Positions 47,265 to 60,400 of a stretch of 64,000 nt of DNA are shown here, piece by piece. The translations under genes were made by a program, and so were the position numbers. The DNA is from Trichoplax adhaerens (taxonomy: Eukaryota; Placozoa; Uniplacotomia; Trichoplacea; Trichoplacidae), in NCBI RefSeq assembly GCF_000150275.1, contig NW_002060945.1, positions 729,190 through 793,189 on the forward strand, written 5' to 3'. The notes beneath the pieces are model-generated. The model was not told where the DNA came from. It made no database searches and saw only the letters and a list, made by a program, of their open reading frames with translations. The first letter of the stretch is position 1, and each line of letters begins with the position of its first letter.

Positions 47265-49317
47265 AGGAGTTGATATTTTAAAATTTATTTACCTACTGTA
47301 ATTTAATCACTATTTGTGGAATAATGCTACTAAGCGGATATGATAAAAATTGGCTTCATGGCATATAGCCCATATTTCCTTGCTAATACTGCACTTCGTA
47401 CCATTTGTGAATATTTTATGACCACAATATAGCAACAAAGGTATGAATAAATTGAACAAATCCAGTAGTCTATCAAAGAGATATCAAGTGATATACTTAC
47501 TGGCAATAGTATTAGCAAAAGGTTGTAGTTGTGATTGTTTTTTCGAAATAATAATGTCGCAAGTTCTTTGCACTGGTTATAGTAATGCAACTACGATGAC
47601 TTTGTAGAATAATGGATGATATTAAGTAGTCTTCTTGACTGCATGATACATGTTAGCATTATTAACTTTCATATTTTAGCTGATGTGGGATCCACTTTCA
47701 ACTAATCGTATCTGATTAACTGAACGTATCCTATCTGCTACCAGTACGGCAATACTTTAATTAAATATTAGTTTGATGTATACTTTACAAAAGTGGAATG
47801 TTATATCTAGTACTAAGTTATCGTCTTGCATTAACGAACGCTATGTAGCAGTACGTAATGTCCTTAAAAAATTCTTTTATACCGTCGTTATCCATTTGGC
47901 AATTTGATATTGACCACTTGCGTATTGTATATAAAGTAAACCTACAATGTGTTACTCTTAACGTGTCTTGTTATGATGCTACGTACACTATTATATTGTA
48001 TTTCGAGAATGGAATTAAGCGAGAACGACTAAGACCCATTCTGTAAAAAAATAAAAGTATTGTATTAATAACAATATTAATAATAATAATAATAATAAGA
48101 TATCACCCGCATTAATTCTTGTAAAGCATGTAGGCTGACATGTGATTTTTCTGTTAATAAGTTACGGTCGTGAAAGCTAAGTTTGCAAACTACACTACTT
48201 GCGATTTATATGTTACTTACTAGATAGTGTATGTCTTACGGGCAATGTAAAAAAGTATATGTTACTGTACTATACAAATTCAAGCTCCTGCCCATATTAC
48301 ATGGTCAATCAGTGCAGAACGCTAAGAAAACTGCCTCCTATTCGATGATTTACCTTTACAGTTTACTGTAACATAATAATAAAAGTATTTAGTACTGTAT
48401 TTCGTACTTGTCTTCAGGTGCAGTAGATATACGAGTATGAGAAAGAATCTTTAATTTTTTTTTTAAGTACGTCCTGGAGTGATATTAGTATCGCATGCAT
48501 TACACTACTTGATATCCCTTCTCAAATCGTAGCATGAGTAAGAATAAATCAACAAAGTTCAATACCATTTGGTGTCCAATTCAGGATTGAAACTTACAAA
48601 GGAAATTCATCTTCTACTGTACTTGCTCTTGCATTCTAGTGTGTCTAGCATCATAAACTAAAATACTTCGTATATTATTTAACCGAATTGAACTAGTCTT
48701 GAAAAATGTAATATTTCATCTTATACTTGTAAAAATTTGTAGTTACCGTGTCAATTACTGTACTGCATAATCCTTGGGATTCTAAAAAGAATAAAATATC
48801 ATTGCTCTACTTATTAGAGTAACTAAATAAAGAGTAAGAAAAATCGAGCTCGAAAAGTGTGTCTGAGTAGAAATAGAGAGAGCAACTAGTTTGTTGTTGA
48901 GCATTGATACAGCTCCATATCCAAGAAGCTCCTGTGCGCATAATCCACTGTCTACTGTTTCATGGATTACTCAATACATCATACTGTGGGTATTAGTAAT
49001 TTATCCATGAGTGTTCAATATGATCAGAGTACTATAGAGTCTTATTGAGATATACTGTATAGTACGTACAATGGTATCGTATTAGTTGCTACTCTAACGT
49101 TCGATACACTTCATTCGGACTATAATACAGTATGAGAGGTAAATTTCGTAATGAGTAACCCTGGTTACAGGCTTAGCAGATAATTTTTTATTCATATACT
49201 GAGCAGAAATCGAATAACATTGATAGCAATGACTGCCAAAAGTAAGTAAAAGCAAGCAAATAGGGCCATTCTCAGGAGAATTCGCAATAGTTTACAGTCA
49301 TTAAGTCATAATTGAAT
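47265..49317. other. Intergenic region between TLE and DDX59
   Basis: No supported gene. A TAA microsatellite occurs at about 48070-48100. A minus-strand frame at 47330-47590 (86 codons) is rich in Ile/Leu/Tyr and has no recognisable similarity, so it was not called. The remainder is AT-rich and otherwise featureless to inspection. Confidence 0.45.
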
Positions 49318-52300
49318 ATGTTTGTACCACGTATAATCAGTAGAAATAGTAAAGATGACAAGAAAGACAGCAAGAACATTCGTAAACAAATAGCAGCTAG
49401 CAAGATTAACGAGCTCCAATGTCGGACAGGCCCAAGTATAGATGGAGATACAATTATTTCATTACAGAGTCATCCAATCAGTCATGGAGAGATGCTGGAG
49501 ATCCAACAAGAAAAGCAAGAGTTGAAAAAAGAAAAAATTGAAGAAGAGAATAGCGATAGCGATAAAGATAATGAAGAAATTGTTTCATTTAGTAAAAATC
49601 AACGTTGGCCACAAGACGATGAACCGAAATGTGTTATGTGCGGACGTTATGGAGCTTACATATGCGATCAAACCGACGAGGATGTTTGCAGCTTAGAATG
49701 CAAGGCCAAGCATTTACATGATATTCAGCATAAAGTAAGAATATCATTGGAAGAACGGAAAAAGGTTTCTATTCTCTGGCTTAAGATGAACATTCATTAA
49801 CTCAGTAGTATCGCACTTATAATATTGCATTGCACTATCCTGAAAGATGTTCTTAGCAAGATCGCCTACTATATCATTGACTTAAAATTCAATGAAGGGT
49901 ATTTGCTTTCGTAGTTACTGCTAATGCATAAGTTTCTCATATAACGATTATTTTTACCTGAATAGTTAAAAATGGTAGTAGAGTATTCTTACCAGGAGCA
50001 TGAACAAGTAGCTAACTTGCAGCTTAACCAAGTAGAGAATTTACGTCAAGAGGTAAAGTATCGATTTATTGCTATATTGCAACTTTACACTAGGAGTAGA
50101 ACTACCGTTCATAAATTAATTGTCAGATTTGAAAAATAATCTGGTTTTCAATTCAATAAGTTAACGAATGTTCAATTGAGCCTGTTTTCACTTACTAATG
50201 TCACTAAGATATATGGTAATAATTACGTTTTATTCTAGTTGTAAATTACGAAATTAGAATAAATGATTTATCATACTTTGATATTATTATAGAATTTTAA
50301 ACGTAAAAATCTTGGTTCTTTTATGCTAATTTGCTAAGTGTTATGGCAAGGACTACTAGAATCCCTAGTAGTTGTTACTATAGTTTAGTTCATTGGTCGA
50401 TTTTTATTATCATATGGTGATTGTAAAGGTCACTAGTTGAAGCAGTTAGTTTTTATGAGATCAATTGTTACTCTTATAAATTACAGACGTTTCAATTATA
50501 TAGGAAGGATTTTATAACAGCCCTATAGTAAACCATGTTATAACATCATATTATAAGATGGTATTATTGAATTCATAGCCATAGTAACTGCCAGTTTAGT
50601 TAAGCTGAGGTATATTATATTGCTTATGCGTGCTATAAATATTGTAAAAATGTCAGTTACTAAAATTGAGAAGTGGAAGAAAATTTATGCTCAAATATTT
50701 GTAGCGATGATGTTACTCATAATGATATTTCTCTTTTCATGTTAGCTTGACATAAAAATAGAGGGTAACCATTCACCAAATCCAATCTTTGAATTTGAGC
50801 ATGTTTCGCTAGATCCTAGAAGTAAGTGATTATCTTATACAGTAGTATAATTACATGTAATAGGAGAACAACTGGAATACTTGAAAATATTCTTATTTAA
50901 CTGAACCTTAACGTTATAGTCATGAAAAACTTGCAAGCAAATGGCTATATTAGCATGACGCCGGTTCAAATGCAAGTTATTCCAGCTGCTTTAAGCAAGA
51001 GAAATTTACTTGTTTCTTCCCCAACAGGTTCTGGAAAAAGTAGGTTTTATGAAGAGTTAATTTAAGATTTACTCATTATTGGTTTAATCTGCAAAGTCTC
51101 CATAAGTAATGTGCATAAGGCCTAACCCTTGCATCATTTCATTTGTCTCACTTCTAGCTGGTTCATTCCTTATTCCATTAATCCACATGACATTTTTTGA
51201 GAAAGATGACGAACAGGAACAGGCACCAAAAGTGTTAATTTTATCACCCACGAGAGAACTATGCATACAAATTGAAGATCAGTGTAAAGAAATCATGACA
51301 GGTCGTATTCATTTACCGTGTGTTATGTTGCAGATAGAAATCCAATCTAGCAGTTGATTGAATTGTTATATATACGGCAATAAGTAAAAGGCTTTATCTT
51401 ACCATCAGGGTTACCTAATATGAAAACTTGCTTAATTGTTGGGGGCTTACCTTTACCACAGCAACTTTATAGATTAAAACAAGGAATTCAGGTACTCATA
51501 CCGTATGTACTACGTATTATGCTAAAATTCGGCAGTTCTTGTAAACTTAATAACCTAATCGCTTATTGATTTTCTAATCTTAAAAAAGGAGTTAACTCAA
51601 TTTATTTTACTTCATTGTAGTTTGTAATCGCGACACCAGGGCGATTAATCGATATTATATCAAAGCATGGTAAAACATTTAAGCTTAGTGACTGCAATAG
51701 TATTTTAAATATTTTTAGTTATTGTAACAAGTTTAATCTTAACTTATATTATTATGATTATCATTTATAAGAGATTAATTTTAGCAAGGTAAAGACTGTC
51801 GTTATTGATGAAGTTGATGCTATGATGCAGTTGGGATTTGAAAAGCAGGTATACTAATTAAATAATTAATTGTGCTCGGAAAATGCCGCACAATAATTCA
51901 TTTATCTAGTAGCTAAATATTTTGCAATGATAACTGTCATAGCCATTACTGTCGGACCTCACGACTCAAGCATGCTCACCTTATTTCTTGTGCCTTTGCG
52001 TGTATATGCAGGTTGAACAAATAATGCAAGTGATTCCACGCGATCACCAAACGTTAATGTTCTCAGCTACTGTTACTGTAGGCGTGGAAAAGATGACATC
52101 CGTAATGCTTTCTAATCCTATAAAAATCTCTGTTGGAAAGGTAAGATACTATATCAGTGAATTATCTATAGACTAGTCCCCAAAAATTTAACTACGTGAT
52201 ATCTACCAATTGCAGCCCAATTCATTAAATCCGTCAGTAAAACATTTGGTATTGTGGGTAGAAGAACAATCTAAGAAGAAAATGCTTTTTACTATCATTA

Positions 52301-53484
52301 ACGATGGAAAGCATTTCCAGTAAACTAATAATTACGTGATTGCTTTGCTACTTGTGTCCGATTAGTTTTTTTAAATTGCGTAGTCACAATGTTATACTTA
52401 TAGATTCAAATATTGTTTCTATCACTATCTATAGCCCACCTACATTGATCTTTGTTGCTTCAAAAATAGGAGCTGATTTTCTAGCTGATGCTATTAATGC
52501 GGTCGGTGCTGGCATCAGTTATTTGAGTTATTTAATATTAGCCAAATAAACGAATTACAGCGTTTACATTTTAAATTAACTAAATTTTTCCTATAGAAAT
52601 GTCGTATCCGCGCAGCTTCTTTGCATGGGGATAAGCCACAACAAGACAGAATAAATACTCTGAAGCTGTTCCTTGAAGGCAAGCATCCTATTCTAGTAAC
52701 AACTGGAGTTGCAGGAAGAGGCATCGATTTGGAATGTGTTAAGCAGGTAATAATAGTGTATTAAATAGTTAATTTTTAGGGATATACTGATACTACGATC
52801 AATACTGTTTTCATGTATTAACGTAGGTCATACATTTTGATTTACCGACAAACATCCACGAGTATATTCATCAGGTAACGTTTACCTATTATCATTAGTA
52901 ACCACATTACTATAGATAGTTTAATTGCAATTTTTGGATACTTCCAACCAGGTTGGTAGAACTGGCAGACTTCATTCATTGGGATGGGCTATTAGCTTGA
53001 TTAATAACGACAGTAAAGATATCCTTTTACTATAATATCTAAAATTGTAGTAATTTCTTCATTTCGATTTTAACGACATGTGCTACCAACCGCTTTGTTT
53101 CCTTAACATCACTATAAGTATTTTCAAGGACCTTGTGGATCTCATGCAACCCCTAGATGTTCGTTTACCTCATGAACTACTAAACTCCCCTTATTTGCAA
53201 CAAGCTCGAAAGAAAAAGAAGAGAGTGCAAGATAAAATCATCGATAGGTACATAGCTTCCCTGATATGACTAAATTTTTCTATAACATAGTTTGAATAGA
53301 CGTTTTCTTTAGTAATGAAGTGAAAGATATTGGTTAATAAATACCCTACAGGGCCTTTACGTAACGTTACTCTAATAAAATCAATAATTCTATTTCTATC
53401 TACTTCTGATAACTCATAAACAGTCAGAATCTTATGGAACTAATAAGAAATTCAAAGAAGCGCAAGTATCATAAGAAGACGTAA
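49318..53484 (+). CDS. DDX59: DDX59, HIT-zinc-finger DEAD-box RNA helicase, 16 exons
   Basis: Exons: 49318-49734, 49966-50052, 50746-50821, 50920-51039, 51158-51301, 51409-51491, 51621-51669, 51772-51848, 52012-52140, 52216-52319, 52435-52501 (or 52517), 52597 (or 52616)-52746, 52827-52874, 52952-53018, 53118-53247, 53424-53484 (TAA). About 602 residues (human 619). The start is ATG at 49318 (MFVPR, as in orthologues); a TTG just upstream is not the start. The N-terminal HIT zinc finger reads [12 protein letters not shown]...CSLECKAKH, and FSKNQRW precedes it. Helicase motifs in order: SPTGSGK (I), SPTREL (Ia), TPGRL (Ib), DEVD (II, not DEAD), SAT (III), GVAGRGID (V), HQVGRTGR (VI). The C-terminal LLNSPYL block is conserved. 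An ATP-dependent RNA helicase is expected; human mutations affect ciliary/Hedgehog signalling (family knowledge). The exon 11/12 junction has two in-frame solutions. The intron before exon 15 is probably U12-type. Confidence 0.94.
53019..53117 (+). other. Probable U12-type (AT-AA) intron in DDX59
   Basis: The intron starts ATATCCTTTT directly after the codon for Lys in NDSK, matching the minor-spliceosome AT-AC class 5' splice site. TTCCTTAAC, the U12 branch-site consensus, lies at 53099-53107, 11 nt before the proposed 3' end at 53117. Ending at AA (53116-53117) is the only solution found that restores the conserved frame (SK then GIFKDL, aligned without gap to the vertebrate protein). No GT-AG pair in the neighbourhood keeps the frame, and reading through meets TAA after ILLL. 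The exact 3' dinucleotide is inferred. Confidence 0.72.
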
Positions 53485-53710
53485 TATAACAAACTATCAT
53501 AAGATTGGCTGCAAATAGTTGTTAATAGAGAATTTGTAAGGAATTTGCACTTTTTATTGTATAATATATGATAACGCATGCATCATCAGAAGATGTAATG
53601 TATTAGACCATCACAAAATTCATTGTACATAGTCATTAATAGAGAATTTGCTAGAAATTTATATTTTTTTTGTATAATATATGCAGCTTCCATCATAAGA
53701 TTTTAAATGA
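53467..53710. repeat. Tandem duplication of the DDX59 3' end
   Basis: Two diverged units of about 113 bp. The first starts at ATCATAAGAAGACGTAAT (about 53469), which includes the DDX59 stop codon. The second starts at ATCATCAGAAGATGTAAT (about 53582). Both continue with GTTGTTAATAGAGAATTTG / AGTCATTAATAGAGAATTTG and TTGTATAATATATG. A partial third start (ATCATAAGATTTTAAATG) is near 53692. Confidence 0.7.
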
Positions 53711-56700
53711 TTTAATCTTGTCTAGCTCTGATTATATTTTGATATTGTACACCAGATTGGAACTGATGCTACGCATTCATGAAATAATTTGATATACAAT
53801 TGTCAACACTGCTGCATAGATGATCATTTACGAAAGATACAAGAATAAAGATAATTTATGTTACTATGATGTAAATTATCTCTCTAACTGTACAGTAAAG
53901 GAAATAAATATTTATGCTCTTTGATTTCCTACGATTAAAAATACAAACCGTTAATAACTTATCAATTATTCTATACTACTTTCAAGTTGTGCTGCATTAA
54001 CAAAATAATAGATAAATCTGTAATGTATAGCACTATAACTCTTCTAAATGTAAGCCATTTAAATATTAATATGATATATGTATAATGATCTATCTGTTTA
54101 ACTCAACTCTTACGTTGGTTATACGCCGTGTTTACTATCATTGGTGATGATGTACGGCGCGACAATAGCAAATCTAATCAGTGATAGTAAATAAGTCTTA
54201 TGCGGGAGTAAATACCCTATAGATGGAGAAGGTATCAGTTATGAATTACTTGAATTACTAACACAAATTTAGCTATATATTTACTAATTATTAATCGTAC
54301 GATTGCAGAAAAACTTATACGGCAATAAAACTTTAACGGACCTAATAAATAAGTTAGATCTCCGAATAGTTGCACAACAAACATTTGAAATACACTGTAC
54401 GCATTTTTTCAGGTAATCCTATTGCAGGTTAATCATATCAATTATTATTACCGAAATAATGCTCATATTAGCTTAGCTTTTAAATACTAGTATGAATAAG
54501 ATCAATCAATTTAATACTATATTAGCACAGTAGTGTATTGTCTGCCTACTCTGGCGTTAGTAATGTTATCAATAGTCCCAAGAATAATCTTGGCTGGTAT
54601 AGTTTGAGTTATCAAACTTACAATGGTAAATAAGTAAGTCGAGCCTATATAATTCCGATGGCATTCATATAGGCCATTCTTTGTAACCCATTACCTCTCG
54701 TATGGTATTACTCAAAGGCATATAAAAGCGTTAGGAGAAGGAGCTATATACGCATATACAAACGTACAGTCAAAGCTGATCTTGATACCGTGAAATAATT
54801 TTATTAGTTTATTGCGTATCAACAGATCATTTCGGCGCCTGGAACGGGTAGAACGGATACAGATAAATAGCTACGTGAAAACATAGGTAATCCCATCATT
54901 ATCAAGCTTGTAAATATGTTGACCAATTATAAGAATGGAATCTCTTAGAAAGTTAAGGGTGTTGTTCTGTTATAATAAAGACGATGATGGCGTACAGTAA
55001 TTATTAACAATTTTACACCATAACAATAATGAAGCATATCATAGTCGATGCTATTATTTCAGTAACCTCGTGAGGTGTGTTCCATTTCAGAAGTACAATT
55101 GTAATCATTATCATAACATGCTGAATTATTTTATAAAAACATCTTTTGATGGATAATTGTTTACTCTTCTCTGTTTATTTCATAATTGTTAATAAGGTAT
55201 GGAAAACCATAATTTAAGTTAGAATCGTCATATACATGGGTACGGTAAATATCCGTTCCCTGAATTGTCAATTTAGGTCACCAAAAACAGTGTACATAGA
55301 ATCAATAAATCGTTCCACCATTCTTATTCGTAGGGAACCTGGTACGCTAACAATCACGCGATAAGCAAATTTCTGCAAACTAAAGAATGCTAGTTATTTA
55401 ATAGGGTAGTAGGTACCTGTTGTAAAAACTCTATTGAGACCAAAGTTGATTGCAATCTTAAGAATTAGGATCAATTACTTATCATGAAAATTTTATGTCG
55501 TTATAATATTTCCTTAACGGCAATTGATGGAATACCATATACTGCAGTGAAGATTAATTACTCTAAACACATAATTTTTAACACATTTGTGTCGTGTCTG
55601 ATTTTTGTTCCTGATTTACCTTGTATTTTCTTATCCTGAGTTACTGACTTATTGTCATCATTTAGCTAAGAAATAGCTAGCTAATTATCTCGTTTTTAAC
55701 AGTCATTATTGCTTTGTTAAGAGGCGGAGATTGCGTTAATTACTTGCGTGATGTTGATATTGGTATGAATAATATTATCTCGTTTTTAACAGTCATTATT
55801 GCTTTGTTAAGAGGCGGAGACTGCTTCAATTACTTGCGCGATATTGATATTGGTATGCGTAATAGTATTTACTTAACTAACGATGGAAAGCTATGCTAAT
55901 CAAATAGAGTAGAATATTTTTCATAACAACCTATGACATTGATGAAAAGAAGGGCGGTGGCGGTTATTATCTTAATTGCGGATGATCCAATAATTGAATT
56001 ACAGGGAAATTAATAATAATAGAAAAGATAATTTCCCTATTTAATCAATAGAAATGTAAATTATAATCCTCTTAATTAAATATGGTAATGAATTAAATTT
56101 ACCAAAATATTCTGCTTATTAGTCACCTTACCAGCTACTTAATTGGCCGTTAATGCAACGCCCTGATTGAGTCAAGTTCATTTCGATCATCGACGAAGAA
56201 ATAAGTGGAAAATCTCGAAGAAGTTATAAGTAAGTTCATTTAAATCTTGTCTTATTTCAAATTTTTAAAATAAATCTTTCATGCATGGCCTGGAAAATTG
56301 TCATGCATATGACTCTATAGTTTATTTTAGTAGAGAAATTTCTTTTTGAGGATTAAGATAACTTTCACAGCAGCTCAGAATGTCTCTATCATTCCCTGCC
56401 GTCTAGTCTTATACTTTTATATCCGCTAATTAGCGGATTAGAAATTATAGCAACGCCTTAGATATTATGTAATAACTCTCGACATTATTACCTTGATAGA
56501 TTAATTTCTCATACCTATAATATACTCAGAATTTGAATATCTATTTGATAAAGTAATAATTAATTAATTGATAACAGAAAATATTAGACTGTTAAAGTTT
56601 TTCAATCATGATCTTCAGAGCTCTATTTTTGTTGTATTTCATTCTACAAAAGCACGTTGCAACCTAAATTATAATTATCATGCATATGTCGTCCGACCTA

Positions 56701-57454
56701 TCTACATAATAAATTATCATCAGGCTCAGGATGTTACAATTTGAGGTGATAAATAAAAGCAGAAATATATGGGGCAGCATACGCTCTCGATTAAGACTAA
56801 ATTTTCTGCAAAAATGCACCAAACAATTATTACATGAAACGGGGTGGCGCACTCCTGCAGCTAAGGTTGAATTTTTCGCCTTTTTTGCATTATTTGCCAT
56901 CATTTCGCATCAAATTTATTATTAAACTCAAAGTAACAGATGGTGGAGTTCATCGAAACTTATTACGTGTGCGATCGAAATTCGATAACTTAATACCTCT
57001 ACCTTTGCAAAGTAATTTTACGGAAGACCAGTTTTATCCTATCCTTTTTCGATTTCTCAGCTGAAAATGCAGTCAAATTTTATTAACATTATTAGGTGGA
57101 CACTGTCAAAACCCATCATAGCTTTCAATTCCGATTAGACGTAAAAAGATATAACCTACTTTTAAGCCGAAAAATTCAACAACTTTAAATTAGCCTTCTT
57201 GAACACCTTTTAGAGCAATATTGGTCACGTAATGACACAATTGATTAAATAAATAAGAATAAGCTGTACATTCTACTCTATCTCTAATCGCCGTATTTGC
57301 ATCTTGCTATCGTTAAATTAGTAGTTAGATATTGAATCGTAACAGTTGCAACGATTACTATCCATGATTGTATTTTAAGTTCGATTATTCTTTCATAATT
57401 TTAGAGAACTGAAATTTTGACTCAAATAAGAATACTTGATATTCTGTTGAAGAT
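53711..57454. other. Intergenic region between DDX59 and the secreted-protein gene
   Basis: No gene could be supported. It includes the 90-bp in-frame duplication at 55688-55867 and a stretch at 56664-57064 that is open on both strands but matches nothing recognised. The rest is AT-rich without evident structure. Confidence 0.4.
55688..55910 (+). repeat. 90-bp direct duplication, open in frame
   Basis: Two head-to-tail copies (about 55688-55777 and 55778-55867) differ at only a few positions. Each contains ATTATCTCGTTTTTAACAGT, TTGTTAAGAGGCGGAGA and GATATTGGTATG. The period is a multiple of three. The frame stays open through both copies, giving a repeated 30-residue unit with the core LLRGGD then NYLRD(V/I)DIGM, and closes at about 55899. 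There is no ATG upstream of copy 1 and no clear splice partner, so it is recorded as a repeat and not as a gene. Confidence 0.6.
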
Positions 57455-60400
57455 ATGGCTTTCCAAAGTCATTTGGTCAAGATTGCGATTTTCTTGACAC
57501 TGCTAATCAATTTAAATTCTTCCTTAGAAAGTTTTGGAAAAGCAGGTAACTGTAATAATACTGTCGTACTAATATTACTACTGAATATTAAGACGATTGG
57601 AATCGTATACAAATCCTTGACCATAATTTAGTGCTCGATCTTAATTTTATCATCTAATGAGGAAGATAGAGGAATAAAATTGCCTTCAAATGTTTTAATA
57701 GTGAGCTTGATTGCCTTACTTTACCTACTGCAAACTCGATATACCGTGTCTATTGCCGTAAATAAGTTTATCAGATATCAAAGTACAGAAATATAACACA
57801 TAAACCAGTAATATAATTCTTCTATAAACAGTTTGATGATACTATGATTGATATGAAATGACCTATTTTAAAATTTCATCATTGGCGATACGTTATCCAT
57901 AAATTGATACTTTCCGCAATTTACGGTAACAGTGAGCTTTATCGCTACCTTAATCTTATATCATTACTTCTACTAAAGTGGTATAAATATGAAGTATATT
58001 CTAAGAATGATGATAGTGTAGTATAGTATAATCAAAATAGATACTTGTTGTATTTCCAACTTTAAACGTACTTCTAATATCTGTAGGCGATCCAAACCAG
58101 GCAACTAGCAATTATGGTAAAACTTTCTATGTTACATTTAATCATAATCCTGGCTCACTGGGTTATCCCATCCTTACTCTTGCTGCCGAAAGTCGTCAGG
58201 CTTCCGTAACTGTACGGTGCTTGGATGTTAGTTGTATGTTTCAAGTATCAGTAAGTTCAAAAAATACTACAGATGTTTCACTACCATCGTCAATCCAAAC
58301 TAAAGGAATGGGTTTCACGAATAGAGTAGTTCAAGTAACATCGACAGAAAATATTGCAGTATGGGGAAATAATTATCGATCTGGAAGTATCGATAGCTTT
58401 CTAGTTCTACCACGCCAATTATATGGTAAACGCTATGTTGTAGCTGGTTATAGGCCAACATTGAATTCTCAACTTTCAATTGTAGCAAGTGAACAAGATA
58501 CACAAATTAATATTACATTCCCAGCTCCGATTACCTATAACGGAACTCATTATGATTCTCAAACACCATTGATGATGATGTTAAAAGCTAAAATGGCATT
58601 CAAATATTTTCATCAATTCGAAGATTTAACTGGTACTATGATTACATCATCACAAGATATAGCTGTTTATAGCGGTAATGAATGTGCCAATGTCCCATTT
58701 GGGCAACCATTCTGTGATCATTTAATTGAACAACTTCCATCAGTAGACGATCTTGGTACACGTTATATAGTAGCCGGTTTTGGTGGACGCTTAGGTCATG
58801 ATATTGTACGAATTACATCAGCTATGCCTTATACTATGGTATATTTAGGTAACGGTACATCGAAATCGCTACCAACTCGAGGCAGTCACTTTGAGTTCGA
58901 AGTCAATAGCGGTACAGCTATGTATCTTAATTGCAGCCGTCCATGCTTATTAACACAATATACTAAAGGACGATCAGTAGATAGCACTAATTCTGATCCG
59001 ATGATGATTTATATACCAGCTATTGATCAATACTCTAAAGATTATCTCTTCCGACCAACATTAATGCTTGGTACAGAGATTGTCCATTATATTACAATAA
59101 TTATCGAAAAAGATCAAGTTAGTGGATTAACATTAGATGGAAATCCAATCAATTCATCGATATCATGGGTACAAGCTATGGGAACTCAATATGTCGCTGC
59201 AGCTATTCAAGTTAGCGGTTTAGATCATCAACTTCGTCATAGTAATCCATTAGTGACATTTGCTTTATTAATCTATGGTCATGAACGAGTATCTGCTTAT
59301 GGTATGCTCGGTGGAGTAAGTTATGGCCATCATTGCAATTTTGCTGGTGTACCAGGTGATCTAATTGATAATGATTGCGACGGACGTACTGATGAAGAAT
59401 TATATAACGGTATCGACGACGATAACGACGGACGAATTGATGAGGATTTGTATCGACCATTTCCAACGTTGTATTTACCTCAAAACTATACTACCATTAC
59501 ATGTCAACCGATGCAATTTAATGCCAGTACTGAGATTACTGGCATGGCATCAGTAGGCAATATCGATCCTCAATGTAATAATGATACCGATATAATACCC
59601 TACTATGATGATACGATGATTATCAGCCCTTGTGGTGTTCAAATATTGCGAAAGTGGTCGGTTGCAGATTCATGCGGTAATGTAGTCTCCGGGCAGCAAA
59701 GTATTATTGCTAGAATGGCTGGCCAACAATCCTATCAATTCCCCAATCACACTAGTGGCTCATGTCCTATTAATAGCTCTCTAGCTCTTAATGGCCAACC
59801 CATAATTGAAGATCCAACCGATTGTCCAGAAATTCAAATACCCCAACCTAATGTTACCTATCAAAGTATTTCTGTTTTCCGATGTGCTTACTATGTTGAA
59901 CGTATTTGGACTATCACTCCAGAACTATTATGTGGTCCACGCGCTCAATTCAAACAGTTAATAAGGGGCTACGGTAAGTGTTCAAATAGAGTACAGCCAT
60001 GCTTTCAATTCAATTCTAGATTAGAACAATTGCTACTGCTACCGCTGCAGAACAACTGTAGCACACATTTGTTGGTTGTATTATGCATCTTCTTCATACG
60101 GTGGCCAAAAAGAACCACTGCTCCACAATGCAAGATTTCTTTGCAGTGCAACGTGCCTGCTCCATACCTTCATCTACCCAGTTCGTGATCCGATGTGAAT
60201 CGCTCGGACTAATGCTGATCACTGCAGCTTTTACGATGAGGCAATTTCGTCTAATCCATACTTTAGACAGCATAGGATGGGTCCTCTTCTCTAGTACGTC
60301 TTGGTTGATGTCCCGTTTGAGCTGGTAGTTTGTAGTAGAATTGGAATCAAAATTTGTTGCTGATTGTAATGCCGAATTGGTGCTTTAGACGGCATAGAAT

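Noticed and set aside
53012-53118. Ordinary GT-AG intron starting GTAAAG at 53012 in DDX59
   Set aside because: No AG acceptor in range restores the LLNSPYL frame; the only in-frame excision would end in AA and would delete the conserved Lys of the SK pair, unlike the U12 solution.
56664-57064. Overlapping frames on both strands (up to 79 codons)
   Set aside because: No recognisable domain, no clear splice sites and both strands open, which is uninformative. A decayed mobile element is possible but cannot be shown.
59974-60188. Continuation of the large open frame of the secreted protein to 60188
   Set aside because: A GTAAGT donor at 59974 splits a codon in phase 1, and the EGF exon at 63176 accepts exactly that phase. 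The extra 70 residues have no family similarity and run into the minisatellite.
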